64,000 bases of DNA from Pseudomonas sp. RIT-562 (GCF_026241895.1 NZ_JAPJIV010000016.1:95572-159571), one strand, 5' to 3'; shown: positions 1-8,364, counted from the first letter of the stretch. The notes: a model not told the origin generated them from the letters alone. Translations and numbers: made by a program.

Positions 1-456
1 CTCAAGGTCGGCTCGTACACCTCGATCGCCGAAGGTGTGCAAATTCTGCTCGGTGGCGGGCATCGCACCGACTGGGTCAGCACCTACCCGTTCCCGTTGA
101 TGATCGACGAAGCCCGGGACATTCCCGGCTGCAGTCCAACCAAGGGTGATGTGGTGATCGGCAGCGACTGCTGGATCTGCGCCAATGTGCTGATCCTGTC
201 GGGCGTTACCATCGGTCACGGTGCGGTCGTCGCGGCGGGGGCAGTAGTGACCCGCGACGTCGAGCCCTACTCAATCGTGGGCGGCAACCCGAGCCGACAC
301 ATTCGCTGGCGCTTCGAAGAAGACGTGCGCCAGGAACTGCTGGCGTCGGCCTGGTGGGATTGGCCGATGGAAGAGGTGAAGACTGCATCGCGCATTCTGT
401 GCAGCAGTGACATGGACGGCTTTCTGGATTACGTCCGCCGCCGCCAGGCGTCTTGA
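1..456 (+). CDS. CatB-type xenobiotic O-acetyltransferase, 5'-truncated by window edge
   Basis: The reading frame is open from base 1 with no start codon, so only the C-terminal 151 residues are in the window. The residues follow the left-handed beta-helix hexapeptide pattern (GSDCWICANVLILSGVTIGH, then AVVAAGAVVTRDV), and the GGGHRTDW stretch carries the histidine used as general base in the XAT/CatB family. The usual tail IVGGNPSRHIRWRF is present. Such enzymes transfer an acetyl group from acetyl-CoA to hydroxyl groups; the substrate (antibiotic, sugar or serine-like) cannot be told from this part. A REP hairpin follows directly after the stop. Confidence 0.85.
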   Translation, partial: LKVGSYTSIAEGVQILLGGGHRTDWVSTYPFPLMIDEARDIPGCSPTKGDVVIGSDCWICANVLILSGVTIGHGAVVAAGAVVTRDVEPYSIVGGNPSRHIRWRFEEDVRQELLASAWWDWPMEEVKTASRILCSSDMDGFLDYVRRRQAS

Positions 457-460
457 CCTT

Positions 461-482
461 GTAGGAGCGGGCTCGCTCCTAC
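461..482. repeat. Single REP hairpin
   Basis: A 9-bp inverted repeat (GTAGGAGCG / CGCTCCTAC) with a 4-base loop. It is a member of the GTAGGAGC REP family seen at seven other places in this window. It sits between the acetyltransferase stop and the convergent lysE-type gene and could also attenuate readthrough. Confidence 0.7.
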
Positions 483-515
483 AGGGGGCTTGCGTTGGAT
501 AGGGTTCCAACTGCC

Positions 516-1145
516 TCAATGCATTTCGGTAAACGCCAGTTTCACCCCGATGGCAATCAGCACCGCGCCCATGGTCCGGTCGAACCAGTGGCCCATGCGC
601 GCAAATCCGGCGCGCACTCGCTGCTGGCTGAACAACATCGCAACCAGGCAGAACCAGATCGCCGTTGCCACCGCCAGATAAACTCCGTAGCCGGCCTGCA
701 CCGACAAAGGCGTGTGCGGATTGATCACCACGGTAAACAGCGATAGGAAGAACAGCGTGGCCTTGGGGTTCAAGCCATTGGTGACAAAGCCCGAAGTAAA
801 GGCGCCACGGGCGGTGCGCTCGCCGGCTTCCTGGTGCAGGTCATCGGTTACCGGTTTAGCCGGTTGCGAGCGCAGCGCCTTGAAGCCGATGTACAGCAGA
901 TAAGCCGCAGCCGCCCATTTCAAGGCGTTGAACAGCACAATCGACTGCGACACGATCAGCCCGATGCCCAGCAGCGAATAACCCACGTGTAGAAAGATTG
1001 CCGAGCCGACCCCCAGCGCGGTCCATGTGCCAGCGCGACGACCGTGGGTCACGCTTTCGCGCACCACTACCGCAAAGTCCGGCCCGGGACTGGCCACGGC
1101 AAGCAGGTGGATGAGGGCGACGGTCAAGAACTCTGTCCAGTACAT
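516..1145 (-). CDS. LysE/RhtB family amino-acid exporter
   Basis: This 209-residue inner-membrane protein has about six hydrophobic segments. The N-terminal block ASPGPDFAVV followed by GRRAGTWTALGVGSA is the LysE/RhtB signature, and the GFVTNGLNPKATLFFLS segment is the second conserved block of the family. Members export amino acids such as threonine, homoserine, lysine or cysteine by proton exchange. The substrate here cannot be assigned. The ATG at 1143-1145 fits the family start. It diverges from the dehydrogenase gene at 1278, with about 130 bp shared for promoters. Confidence 0.85.
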   Translation of the reverse strand: MYWTEFLTVALIHLLAVASPGPDFAVVVRESVTHGRRAGTWTALGVGSAIFLHVGYSLLGIGLIVSQSIVLFNALKWAAAAYLLYIGFKALRSQPAKPVTDDLHQEAGERTARGAFTSGFVTNGLNPKATLFFLSLFTVVINPHTPLSVQAGYGVYLAVATAIWFCLVAMLFSQQRVRAGFARMGHWFDRTMGAVLIAIGVKLAFTEMH

Positions 1146-1277
1146 GTGAAAATCCTTTGTGGCAGGCCTGGCGAAATCTTGTGAGTTGGATGCCAGCCCC
1201 GCGATGAGTAACTGATTGTTTCATCTGTTAGGCTCGGCAGATTACGCCTTCAGATCAATGCACAAAAGGTACAGTTG

Positions 1278-2243
1278 ATGACGAACACTCACCGCGCAGT
1301 TTTCCTCGACCACCCTTCCCTGGACCTCGGCGACCTCGACCTGACACCGTTGCGCGACTGTTTCAGCGACTTGCAACTGTTCGCCCAGACCGCGCCGGAC
1401 CAGGTGATCGAGCGCCTCAAGGGTGCCACCGTCGCTATCAGCAACAAAATCCTGATCGACGCTGCGGCCATCGCGGCGAGCCCGCAGCTGAAGCTGATCC
1501 TGATCACCGCCACCGGCACCAACAACATTGATCTGGCCGCCGCCCGCGCCCATGGCGTCACCGTCTGCAACTGCCAGGGCTACGGCACGCCTTCGGTGGC
1601 GCAACATACCATCATGTTGCTGTTGAACCTGGCAACGCGCCTGGCCGACTACCAGAAAGCCGTGGGCGAAGGTCGCTGGCAGCAAGCGAAACAGTTCTGC
1701 CTGCTGGACTATCCAATTACCGAGCTGGAGGGCAAAACCCTTGGGTTGCTCGGACATGGCGAACTGGGTGGCGCGGTGGCCCGGCTAGCAGAGGCATTCG
1801 GCATGCGCGTGCTGCTGGGCCAGATCCCGGGGCGCCCTGCCCGGCCGGATCGTCTGCCGCTGGCTGAGTTGCTGCCGCAAATCGACGCGCTGACCCTGCA
1901 CTGTCCGCTGAACGAGCACACTCGCCATTTCATCGCCGCCGCGGAACTGGCGTCGATGAAACCCGGCGCGTTTGTGGTGAACACAGCCCGTGGTGGCTTG
2001 ATCGACGAGCAGGCACTGGCCGACGCTTTGCGCAGCGGCCATCTGGGCGGCGCCGCCACCGACGTGCTGAGCGTCGAGCCACCGACCGCAGGCAATCCAT
2101 TACTGGCCGACGATATCCCTCGGCTGATCGTCACCCCGCACAATGCCTGGGGCAGTCGAGAGGCGCGCCAGCGCATCGTCGGGCAACTGACCGAAAACGC
2201 GCAGGGATACTTCAGCGGTAAAGCGCTGCGGGTCGTCAGTTGA
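1278..2243 (+). CDS. D-2-hydroxyacid dehydrogenase (glycerate dehydrogenase-like)
   Basis: A 321-residue NAD(P)-dependent 2-hydroxyacid dehydrogenase. The nucleotide-binding loop is LGLLGHGELGGAVA (about residues 155-168); the first glycine-rich turn is GHGELG. The catalytic triad is visible as Arg238 (NTARGGLID), Glu267 (SVEPP) and His288 (TPHNAWG). This places it with glycerate/hydroxypyruvate reductases of the HprA type, but substrate preference is not resolved. A TTG one codon upstream is in frame; the ATG at 1278 is preferred because of the AAAGGT Shine-Dalgarno about 8 bases upstream. rsmC follows 33 bases later on the same strand. Confidence 0.82.
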   Translation: MTNTHRAVFLDHPSLDLGDLDLTPLRDCFSDLQLFAQTAPDQVIERLKGATVAISNKILIDAAAIAASPQLKLILITATGTNNIDLAAARAHGVTVCNCQGYGTPSVAQHTIMLLLNLATRLADYQKAVGEGRWQQAKQFCLLDYPITELEGKTLGLLGHGELGGAVARLAEAFGMRVLLGQIPGRPARPDRLPLAELLPQIDALTLHCPLNEHTRHFIAAAELASMKPGAFVVNTARGGLIDEQALADALRSGHLGGAATDVLSVEPPTAGNPLLADDIPRLIVTPHNAWGSREARQRIVGQLTENAQGYFSGKALRVVS

Positions 2244-2276
2244 TAGACTGCGGCACTTTTTTCCAGGGAGCAGATT

Positions 2277-3275
2277 ATGGATCCGCGCAGTGAAGTACTG
2301 CTTCGTCAGGCCGAGTTATTCCAGGGTTCGGTGTTGCTCGCCGGTTTGCCCGCCGATGATCTGCTGGGGCGTCTGCCCGATGCTCACGGCTGGTGCTGGC
2401 ACGCCGGTGATCAAGCGGCGCTCGACGCCCGCTTCGCCAGGCGCAGCCATTTTGGCGTGACCGCGCCCGAGCGCGAGTTCGATGCCGCCGTGCTGTTCCT
2501 ACCCAAGTCCAAGGACCTCACCGACTACATCCTCAACGCCCTGGCCTCGCGCCTGGCCGGTCGCGAGCTGTTCCTGGTCGGCGAGAAGCGCAGCGGCATC
2601 GAAGGCGCGGCGAAGCAGCTCAACCCATTCGGCAAACCGCGCAAGCTCGACAGCGCCCGCCACTGCCAGTTGTGGCAGGTCACCGTGGCCACCGCGCCCG
2701 CCGCAAAATCCCTGGAAAGCCTGGCTCAGACTTATGAGCTGGAGCTGTCTGAAGGGCCGCTGACCGTTATCAGCTTGCCTGGGGTGTTCAGCCACGGTCG
2801 ATTGGATCGCGGCAGCGCGCTGCTTCTCGAACACCTCGACAAACTGCCAAGCGGCCATCTGCTGGACTTTGGCTGCGGTGCCGGGGTGCTGGGGGCAGCG
2901 GTCAAGCGTCGCTACCCGCACAACCAGGTGACTTTGCTCGACGTGGACGCTTTCGCGGCTGCCAGCAGTCGCCTGACCCTGGCGGCAAACGGCCTTGAAG
3001 CAGAGGTGCTGACCGGTGACGGTATCGATGCGGCACCGATGGGCTTGAGTGCGATCCTGAGTAATCCGCCGTTCCATGTCGGCGTGCATACCGACTACTT
3101 CGCCACGGAGAACTTGTTGCGAAAAGCGGCCAAACATCTGAAAAACGGCGGCGAACTGCGACTGGTTGCCAACAGCTTCCTGAAGTATCAGCCGTTGATC
3201 GAGGAGCACCTTGGGGTGTGCGCGATCAAGGCCGAAGGCCAGGGCTTCAGGATCTATCGCGCCAAGCGTGGTTGA
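2277..3275 (+). CDS. rsmC: 16S rRNA m2G1207 methyltransferase
   Basis: A 332-residue protein with the two-domain RsmC architecture: a degenerate N-terminal methyltransferase-like half and a catalytic C-terminal half. The SAM-binding loop LLDFGCGAGVLGAA lies at about 195-208 and the N2-guanine-methyltransferase motif NPPFH at 263-267. It methylates the exocyclic amine of G1207 in 16S rRNA in the 30S subunit. AGGGAG precedes the ATG by about 8 bases. The length matches E. coli RsmC (343 aa) closely. Confidence 0.9.
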   Translation: MDPRSEVLLRQAELFQGSVLLAGLPADDLLGRLPDAHGWCWHAGDQAALDARFARRSHFGVTAPEREFDAAVLFLPKSKDLTDYILNALASRLAGRELFLVGEKRSGIEGAAKQLNPFGKPRKLDSARHCQLWQVTVATAPAAKSLESLAQTYELELSEGPLTVISLPGVFSHGRLDRGSALLLEHLDKLPSGHLLDFGCGAGVLGAAVKRRYPHNQVTLLDVDAFAAASSRLTLAANGLEAEVLTGDGIDAAPMGLSAILSNPPFHVGVHTDYFATENLLRKAAKHLKNGGELRLVANSFLKYQPLIEEHLGVCAIKAEGQGFRIYRAKRG

Positions 3276-3334
3276 AACTTTTTCTTAAAAAAGGGGCTTG
3301 CTCATTCGGTTTTGCCTAGGCAGAATCCGCTCCG

Positions 3335-3525
3335 TCCTAGGGGAGTAGTCTCCCACGAGCGCCACGCTCGTCCGGCATACGTCAACATACTTGGTCCTCA
3401 GACCATGGCGTATGCGACCTCAAGGTCCGCACAGACGGACCTCAGGGTTTGACAAGACCTATGACACGAACACCTTACCCGGGGCGGGGAGGCTGTACGT
3501 GTCATAGCCGTGTCGACCCGCCCCC
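3335..3525 (+). promoter_or_regulatory. yybP-ykoY type Mn2+ riboswitch leader
   Basis: The 265-bp gap before the GDT1-family gene contains the sequence hallmarks of the yybP-ykoY RNA: GGGGAGTAG (3340-3348), a short hairpin, GTCAACATAC (3381-3390), a variable arm, and GACAAGACCTATG (3451-3463). Downstream, GGGGCGGG (3481-3488) can pair with CCCGCCCC (3517-3524), which lies just before the Shine-Dalgarno AGGA, so the switch probably acts on translation start or on a nearby terminator-like stem. This RNA class senses Mn2+ and raises expression of Mn exporters, which fits the downstream gene. Edges are approximate. Confidence 0.85.
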
Positions 3526-3540
3526 TTAGGAAAATCCCTG

Positions 3541-4125
3541 ATGCTGGACTCTCTACTCGTTCCCACCGCGATCGTTGCCTTGGCCGAAATTGGCGACAAG
3601 ACGCAATTGCTTGCACTCATCCTCGCCGCGCGCTTTCGCAAGCCCTGGCCGATCATCGCCGGCATCGTCGCCGCGACCCTGGCCAACCATGCAGCTGCCG
3701 GCGCGGTAGGCGCCTGGGTCGGAAGTTTCTTCTCGGATGCGATGCTGCACTGGATCCTCGCCGCGAGCTTCGCCGCAACAGCACTGTGGACCCTGGTCCC
3801 GGACAAGATGGATGACGACGAAGCCAGCACCGGGCGCAAATTCGGACCGTTCCTCACGACGCTGATCGCGTTCTTCCTCGCTGAAATCGGCGACAAGACC
3901 CAGATCGCCACGGTGATCCTCGCCGCGCAGTATCCGGAATTGTGGCTGGTGATCATTGGCACCACCCTGGGCATGCTGATTGCCAACGTGCCGGTGGTTT
4001 TGGCGGGTAACTTTGCCGCGGAAAAACTGCCATTGACCCTGATTCGCCGGCTGGCGGCTTCGGCGTTCTTCATCCTGGCGATCGTGGCGGTGTACAAGGC
4101 GATGCAGAGCAGCGGGTGGGTGTGA
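3541..4125 (+). CDS. TMEM165/GDT1 (UPF0016) family Mn2+ exporter
   Basis: A 194-residue inner-membrane protein made of two homologous three-helix halves. Each half begins with the family signature E-x-G-D-K-T (AEIGDKTQ at about 15-22 and again at 115-122), whose acidic residues form the cation site. Family members move Mn2+ (and Ca2+ in eukaryotes); bacterial members under this riboswitch protect from manganese excess. The ATG at 3541 has AGGA 9 bases upstream. The riboswitch in its leader is the main evidence for Mn control. Confidence 0.9.
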   Translation: MLDSLLVPTAIVALAEIGDKTQLLALILAARFRKPWPIIAGIVAATLANHAAAGAVGAWVGSFFSDAMLHWILAASFAATALWTLVPDKMDDDEASTGRKFGPFLTTLIAFFLAEIGDKTQIATVILAAQYPELWLVIIGTTLGMLIANVPVVLAGNFAAEKLPLTLIRRLAASAFFILAIVAVYKAMQSSGWV

Positions 4126-4155
4126 CGGGGTAGTTCGCTAGACCGCGTTATCGTT

Positions 4156-4207
4156 CATCGCGAGCAGGCTCACTCATTCCACTGTAGGAGTGAGCCTGCT
4201 CGCGATG
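4156..4207. repeat. REP doublet (inverted pair)
   Basis: Two 19-bp arms in perfect inverted orientation (CATCGCGAGCAGGCTCACT at 4156-4174; its complement at 4189-4207) around a 14-bp core. It lies between two convergent genes, the usual REP position in fluorescent pseudomonads. Confidence 0.85.
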
Positions 4208-4232
4208 GCGATTCACAGGCGCATAAGATCCA

Positions 4233-5051
4233 TCAGGATTTCGGCGCTTTCTCGTATAGCGGCATCACTTTCGGAATGGCGGCTTCCAGCGAAGCGATCC
4301 GACTGGCCGAAGCCGGGTGAGTGCTCATGAACTCCGGTGGCGAACCTTCCGACACCTTGCTCATCTTGTTCCACAAGGTAATCGCGGCATTCGGGTTGTA
4401 ACCGGCACGAGCGGCCAGCTCCAGGCCGATCAGGTCCGCCTCGTTCTCGTTGGAGCGACTGTTGGGCAAGGTCATGCCGTAATTGGCCACCGTGTCTGCC
4501 AGCGCCAGGCTGTCCTGGCCCAGCCCGAACAACGCACCTGCGCCCTGCTTGGCCATCTCGATGCCGTAAGCCTTGGACATTGCCTCACGCCCGTGCTCGC
4601 GCAGGGCGTGAGCAATTTCATGGCCCATGATTGCGGCGATCTCATCGTCGGTCAGCTTCAAGGTGTCGATGAGCCCGGTGTAGAAAATGATCTTGCCGCC
4701 AGGTCCGCAGTTGGCGTTGAGTTCGTCACTCTTGATCAGGTTGACTTCCCACTTCCATTGGGCCGAATCCGGACGGAACACCGGCGCCTGGGCAATCAGG
4801 CGGCTGGCAATCGCCTGGACTCGCTTGGCATCGTTGCTGGTCTTGTCCAGGACGCCCTTGGTGGTCGCTTCACCGACGGTCTTCTGGTAGGACTGGGCAT
4901 ACATCTGGTTGACCTCGTCGGTCGACAACATGCTGAACATGTACTGCTTGCGCTCAACACCGACTGCGCCACCGCTGGTGGTATTGACCGACTGACAACC
5001 GGCGAGCAGCAGACTTGCGCTCAGTGCACACAAAACCAATGTCTTGTTCAT
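4233..5051 (-). CDS. M48 family metalloprotease, lipoprotein
   Basis: A 272-residue periplasmic zinc protease with a lipobox LLLAGC (Cys19). The zinc motif HEIAH is at 144-148 and the third ligand region ENEAD at about 202-206, as in the LoiP/YggG branch of family M48. It probably acts on misfolded or outer-membrane proteins, anchored by lipid. The ATG at 5051 is chosen over an in-frame start 7 codons upstream because AAGGAG lies 8 bases before it and the signal peptide then starts at once (MNKTLVLCAL). Confidence 0.88.
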   Translation of the reverse strand: MNKTLVLCALSASLLLAGCQSVNTTSGGAVGVERKQYMFSMLSTDEVNQMYAQSYQKTVGEATTKGVLDKTSNDAKRVQAIASRLIAQAPVFRPDSAQWKWEVNLIKSDELNANCGPGGKIIFYTGLIDTLKLTDDEIAAIMGHEIAHALREHGREAMSKAYGIEMAKQGAGALFGLGQDSLALADTVANYGMTLPNSRSNENEADLIGLELAARAGYNPNAAITLWNKMSKVSEGSPPEFMSTHPASASRIASLEAAIPKVMPLYEKAPKS

Positions 5052-5180
5052 CGAAAAGCTCCTTGAAAACATGCCGGTATCCTAGGCGCGGAATGGTATC
5101 GGCGCCAGACACAACTGATATACAGACGCGCATTTCAGGAAAAGGTCCGAACCCGAGCAAAAATTCGCCCACGACTGTGC

Positions 5181-5804
5181 CTATCCCGGCGTCAAACACT
5201 CCGGGCCATTGAGCTTCGGATCGTTCACCAGATTGGCCAACACCCGCTCACGCAACGCCGCAGGCTCGCTGGCCAGCAGTGCCTGCAAGGCGTGCAGCGG
5301 GGTCTCGGGGTCGAGCCACGCTTGCTGCCCTGCGGCATCCAGAATCAAGGGGCGACGCTGGCTCGCGGCAGGCTGCGTGATCACCGCAGTACTCAGCCAC
5401 ACCTGCTCCTGCACCGGATACGCCTCCCAGATCGCCGCGAAAAACAGCGATGCGCCTTCACCCGGTGTCAGCCAGTACGGACGCTTGCGCGCAGTGCCGC
5501 GCCATTCGTAGAACCCGTTCGCCGGCAGCAGGCAACGGCGCAGGCGCAGGGCCTCGCGAAACATCGGTTGTTCAGCCACGGTTTCGGCCCGCGCATGCGC
5601 TGGCGTACGGGACAGATCGGTCAACCACGGCGGGGTCAGCCCCCAGCGCGCACGGGCCAACTCGCGCTGGCCATCGGCACCAGCGCGCAGCATCAGTACC
5701 GAGTCGGTGGGGGAAATGTTCCACTGGGCCTGCTGATCGGCGGGAAAACCAGGCAGGGCCGCAAAAGCGGGGTTCCAGCGAAACAGGGCATAACGTCCAC
5801 ACAT
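5181..5804 (-). CDS. SRAP (YedK/HMCES) family protein with altered active site
   Basis: A 207-residue SOS-response-associated-peptidase family protein, a family that crosslinks to abasic sites in single-stranded DNA through Cys2. The start MCGRYALF is at 5804, placing Cys2 correctly after Met removal; a longer in-frame start four codons upstream would mask it. Glu100 in ANGFYEWRG is kept. The Asn of the usual NAR-E-TV motif is replaced by His70 (AHARAETV), and the usual H-x-RMP segment reads SQRRPLIL, so the catalytic His is missing. It may be a paralogue with changed crosslink chemistry or reduced reversal activity. Confidence 0.85.
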   Translation of the reverse strand: MCGRYALFRWNPAFAALPGFPADQQAQWNISPTDSVLMLRAGADGQRELARARWGLTPPWLTDLSRTPAHARAETVAEQPMFREALRLRRCLLPANGFYEWRGTARKRPYWLTPGEGASLFFAAIWEAYPVQEQVWLSTAVITQPAASQRRPLILDAAGQQAWLDPETPLHALQALLASEPAALRERVLANLVNDPKLNGPECLTPG

Positions 5805-5839
5805 GGGGCAGCACAACTCTTGATCAAACGAACGCCAGC

Positions 5840-6100
5840 CTAACAGACCAGCGTGCCGGGGAAACTCTCCGGTTCATCCCCAGGCAGCGGTAGCGCGGCA
5901 TTGTATGCGCTGATCAGCTCGCGAGCGTAGGCGGCCTGGTCATTGTCAACGGATAGCCCGAGCAACCCGCAGGCTGGCAGCTCGCCGGTACCACCGAGCA
6001 GATCCCGCCCCACCAGATGAGCCTCAATGCCCTCACTGGCCAGCATGCCCTGCAGCAATTCGCCTTCCATCAGGTTTTCCGGTTCGTAGATTCGCTGCAT
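5840..6100 (-). CDS. DUF2007 domain protein
   Basis: An 86-residue soluble protein. The opening MQRIYEPENLMEGELLQGML and the SEGIEAHLVG segment match the DUF2007 (putative signal-transducing protein) domain, which has a ferredoxin-like fold related to GlnB-type proteins. Its function is not established. It is co-directional with the CPXCG protein 9 bases upstream, and the two are likely co-transcribed. Confidence 0.8.
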   Translation of the reverse strand: MQRIYEPENLMEGELLQGMLASEGIEAHLVGRDLLGGTGELPACGLLGLSVDNDQAAYARELISAYNAALPLPGDEPESFPGTLVC

Positions 6101-6109
6101 AACCGCCCC

Positions 6110-6292
6110 TTACTCGTTTTCGCCGAACACTTCGAGATGCCACTCCTCTCCCTCGACCTGCAAGACGAAAGTGATCGGTCGACAACAGACCTGACAGTCT
6201 TCGATGTAAGTCTGATCGCCGCCGGAAATATCCACCGACGTCTCGACCTCTTCACCACAATACGGACAATCGTACAGCGCAGTTTCCAGCAT
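6110..6292 (-). CDS. CPXCG-motif cysteine-rich small protein
   Basis: A 60-residue protein with two cysteine pairs, CPYC near the N-terminus and CQVC about 24 residues later, which probably hold one zinc ion. The C-terminal half is acidic. The start at 6292 is chosen because GGGAGA lies 8 bases upstream and the zinc motif follows at once; a longer in-frame ORF has a non-protein-like N-terminus. Known as a conserved family of unknown role. It neighbours the DUF2007 gene. Confidence 0.82.
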   Translation of the reverse strand: MLETALYDCPYCGEEVETSVDISGGDQTYIEDCQVCCRPITFVLQVEGEEWHLEVFGENE

Positions 6293-6433
6293 CGCGGTCT
6301 CCCAGGTGACTTGTGCGTATAATCGCCGGTCTATTTGCAGGGCTATTTTTGTCTGCCTATTTTTCAGACCGTGCCCCGCTGGTTTTCGATCAAAACCTTT
6401 ACTTACCCTAGCCGTTTCCAACAAGAGAGCATG

Positions 6434-7597
6434 ATGGGCGAATTCGATACCATCCGACCTTACGACGACAGCGAAGTCCCGGCAGTGCTGGCACGGCTGC
6501 TCAGCGACAAGGCGTTTCTAGATATCCTCACCCACTTCCGCTTCCCGCGTTTTGCCGGAGCCCTTGGCTGGGCGCTCAAACCTCTTATAGCTCATCGGCT
6601 GCGTCGTGAGTTCGCCGGCGTGAATTCAGTGGCCAGTTTGCAGGATAAAGTCGAAGTGTATGTCGACCACACCATCGAACGTGCCACCGACGGCGTCACC
6701 TACAGCGGCGTCGAGCAGTTCAAGTCCGGCAGCGCTTATCTGTTCATCGCCAACCACCGCGATATCGTGATGGACCCGGCTTTCGTCAACTACGCGGTGT
6801 ACCACGCCGGCCTGCCGACCCCGCGTATCGCGATTGGCGACAACCTGTTGCAGAAGCCCTTCGTCAGCGACCTGATGCGCCTGAACAAGAGCTTCATCGT
6901 GCATCGCTCGATTACCGGTCGCCGGGAAAAGATGGCGGCGTACCAGTTGCTCTCGGCCTACATCAATCATTCGATCCGTAACGACTGCGCTTCGATCTGG
7001 ATCGCCCAGGCTGAAGGCCGGGCCAAGGACGGCGATGACCGTACCGAATCGGCGATCCTCAAGATGTTCCACATGAGCCGCAAGGACGAGCCGTTCGGCG
7101 AGGTCATTCGTTCGCTGAACCTGACTCCGGTATCGATCAGTTACGAATATGACCCGTGCGATCAAGCCAAGGCCCGCGAACTGTTCATCCGTGCCACCAC
7201 GGGCACCTACACCAAAGTGCCGGGCGAGGACGATGTCAGCATTGCCAAGGGCATTACCGGCTACAAGGGACGCGTGCATGTGAACTTCGCCGCGCCGATC
7301 ACCCAGGTCTTCGACGACACCAAGCAACTGGCGATCGAAATGGACAAGCAGATCCTCGGCGGCTACCGGCTGTTTCCGGTGCATTACCTGGCCTACGCCC
7401 AATGGCAGGATGCCGATCCGCAGTTGCAAGTGCCGGTCGCGGCCAAGGTGTTTGCGGCGGATGAACTGGCCAAGGCCCAGGAAGAATGGCAGCGGCGCCT
7501 GGATGATTGCCCGGCGGAGCATCGACCGTATCTGGTGCAGCAATATGCGACGCCGGTGCGCAATCAGTATCGGGTGAAGGCCGGGCTGCCCCTGTAG
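6434..7597 (+). CDS. Glycerol-phosphate acyltransferase family protein
   Basis: A 387-residue PlsC-domain protein. The acyltransferase block I is NHRDIVMDPAF (NHxxxxD variant) around residue 105, followed by GDNLLQKPF and the KSFIVHRS block. It has no clear membrane span apart from a hydrophobic stretch near residues 35-50. Such proteins acylate lysophosphatidic acid or related lipids at the inner membrane; this long soluble-looking branch is not well characterised. Two ATGs are adjacent (6431, 6434); the second gives better spacing from AAGAGAG. Confidence 0.75.
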   Translation: MGEFDTIRPYDDSEVPAVLARLLSDKAFLDILTHFRFPRFAGALGWALKPLIAHRLRREFAGVNSVASLQDKVEVYVDHTIERATDGVTYSGVEQFKSGSAYLFIANHRDIVMDPAFVNYAVYHAGLPTPRIAIGDNLLQKPFVSDLMRLNKSFIVHRSITGRREKMAAYQLLSAYINHSIRNDCASIWIAQAEGRAKDGDDRTESAILKMFHMSRKDEPFGEVIRSLNLTPVSISYEYDPCDQAKARELFIRATTGTYTKVPGEDDVSIAKGITGYKGRVHVNFAAPITQVFDDTKQLAIEMDKQILGGYRLFPVHYLAYAQWQDADPQLQVPVAAKVFAADELAKAQEEWQRRLDDCPAEHRPYLVQQYATPVRNQYRVKAGLPL

Positions 7598-7618
7598 GAG
7601 CTGCCGCAGGCTGCGATC
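7592..7618 (+). repeat. Single REP element
   Basis: A single copy of the element CTGTAGGAGCTGCCGCAGGC continuing to TGCGATCTT. It overlaps the last codons and stop of the acyltransferase gene. It belongs to the same family as the doublets at 11698 and 53976. Confidence 0.75.
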
Positions 7619-7631
7619 TTCGTTTAGAGGG

Positions 7632-7910
7632 TCAAAACTGCGTGCTGATCCACGACACCACCAGCGCCAACCCCAGGCACGCGAAGCCGAAGCGATAGAA
7701 AAATCGGTTCATGCGCAAGGTCGCCCAATCCAGCGTCGGCTCCACGCTAGGGCGGCTGTGGCGCTGCGCCTCGATACTGGCCAGCGCGCGTTGCTCGCGG
7801 CGTCGAGTGGCATGCAACAGCCAACTGCCCGGGAAGGCGAGCAGCAAGGCCAACAGGTTGATCAATTTGGCGGGATGGGCGGTAAACAGCGTCATCAAAT
7901 GCAGCGACAT
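7632..7910 (-). CDS. Small membrane protein of unknown function
   Basis: A 92-residue protein with two hydrophobic segments: one near the N-terminus (KLINLLALLLAFPGSWLL) and one at the C-terminus (GFACLGLALVVSWI). A basic, polar stretch (TRRREQRALASIEAQRHSRP) lies between them. The start at 7910 follows a CGAGG Shine-Dalgarno; an in-frame start 10 codons upstream is possible. No family recognised; codon use resembles the neighbours. Confidence 0.6.
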   Translation of the reverse strand: MSLHLMTLFTAHPAKLINLLALLLAFPGSWLLHATRRREQRALASIEAQRHSRPSVEPTLDWATLRMNRFFYRFGFACLGLALVVSWISTQF

Positions 7911-8103
7911 CACGAACCTCGGGCAGATCAGGTGTGGCAAGTCGCCAGATCGGCGACTGCGGCGCGGATTCTACCGAAAGCCCGTTCACCTGCCCCGCCT
8001 TTCCGACAAATAACGGAAAACTGAGCAAATGCTGTTCTGTGTCACGCAGGCGTCATCTGACTGGGTCAGTCTGGCGCCCCTCGAAACCGACACGGAAACC
8101 GTC

Positions 8104-8310
8104 ATGCTGCACGCCGAAAACCAGGATCGCCTCTACCTGATCGCTCCGAGCGACGAACAACAGACCCTCGTGGGCAGTCTGTCCTTCAATGTCCAGGATC
8201 GTCGCTGGCTGGTGTATTGCGCCTTGGGCGGGCATCAGCACGAGGACTTGCCCGAGACGGATCTGCTGACGGGGATCAGTGTGCTGGACTTCTATTCCCA
8301 GGCTGCCTGA
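8104..8310 (+). CDS. Small conserved-type hypothetical protein
   Basis: A 68-residue acidic soluble protein (MLHAENQDRLYLIAPSDEQQ and onward) with a beta-rich look and no known motif. GGAAA lies about 8 bases before the ATG at 8104. The frame is open for another 25 codons upstream to an ATG at 8029, so the true start is uncertain. It is convergent with the yajG gene and shares a bidirectional terminator with it. Confidence 0.6.
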   Translation: MLHAENQDRLYLIAPSDEQQTLVGSLSFNVQDRRWLVYCALGGHQHEDLPETDLLTGISVLDFYSQAA

Positions 8311-8315
8311 CACAA

Positions 8316-8349
8316 AAAAGCCCGGGCCATTTTCTGGCGCCGGGCTTTT
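8316..8349. terminator. Bidirectional Rho-independent terminator
   Basis: Stem AAAAGCCCGG / CCGGGCTTTT around a 14-base loop, with A and T runs on both sides, placed between the convergent genes ending at 8310 and 8365. Confidence 0.85.
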
Positions 8350-8364
8350 CCGTCTTGCGAAGGC

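Noticed and set aside
3398..3616. Small minus-strand ORFs in the gap before the GDT1 gene
   Set aside because: The stretch matches the blocks of a yybP-ykoY RNA, and the ORFs have no ribosome site.
4156..4207. REP doublets as possible CRISPR repeats
   Set aside because: They occur as isolated inverted pairs, not as regularly spaced direct repeats with unique spacers, and no cas genes are present.
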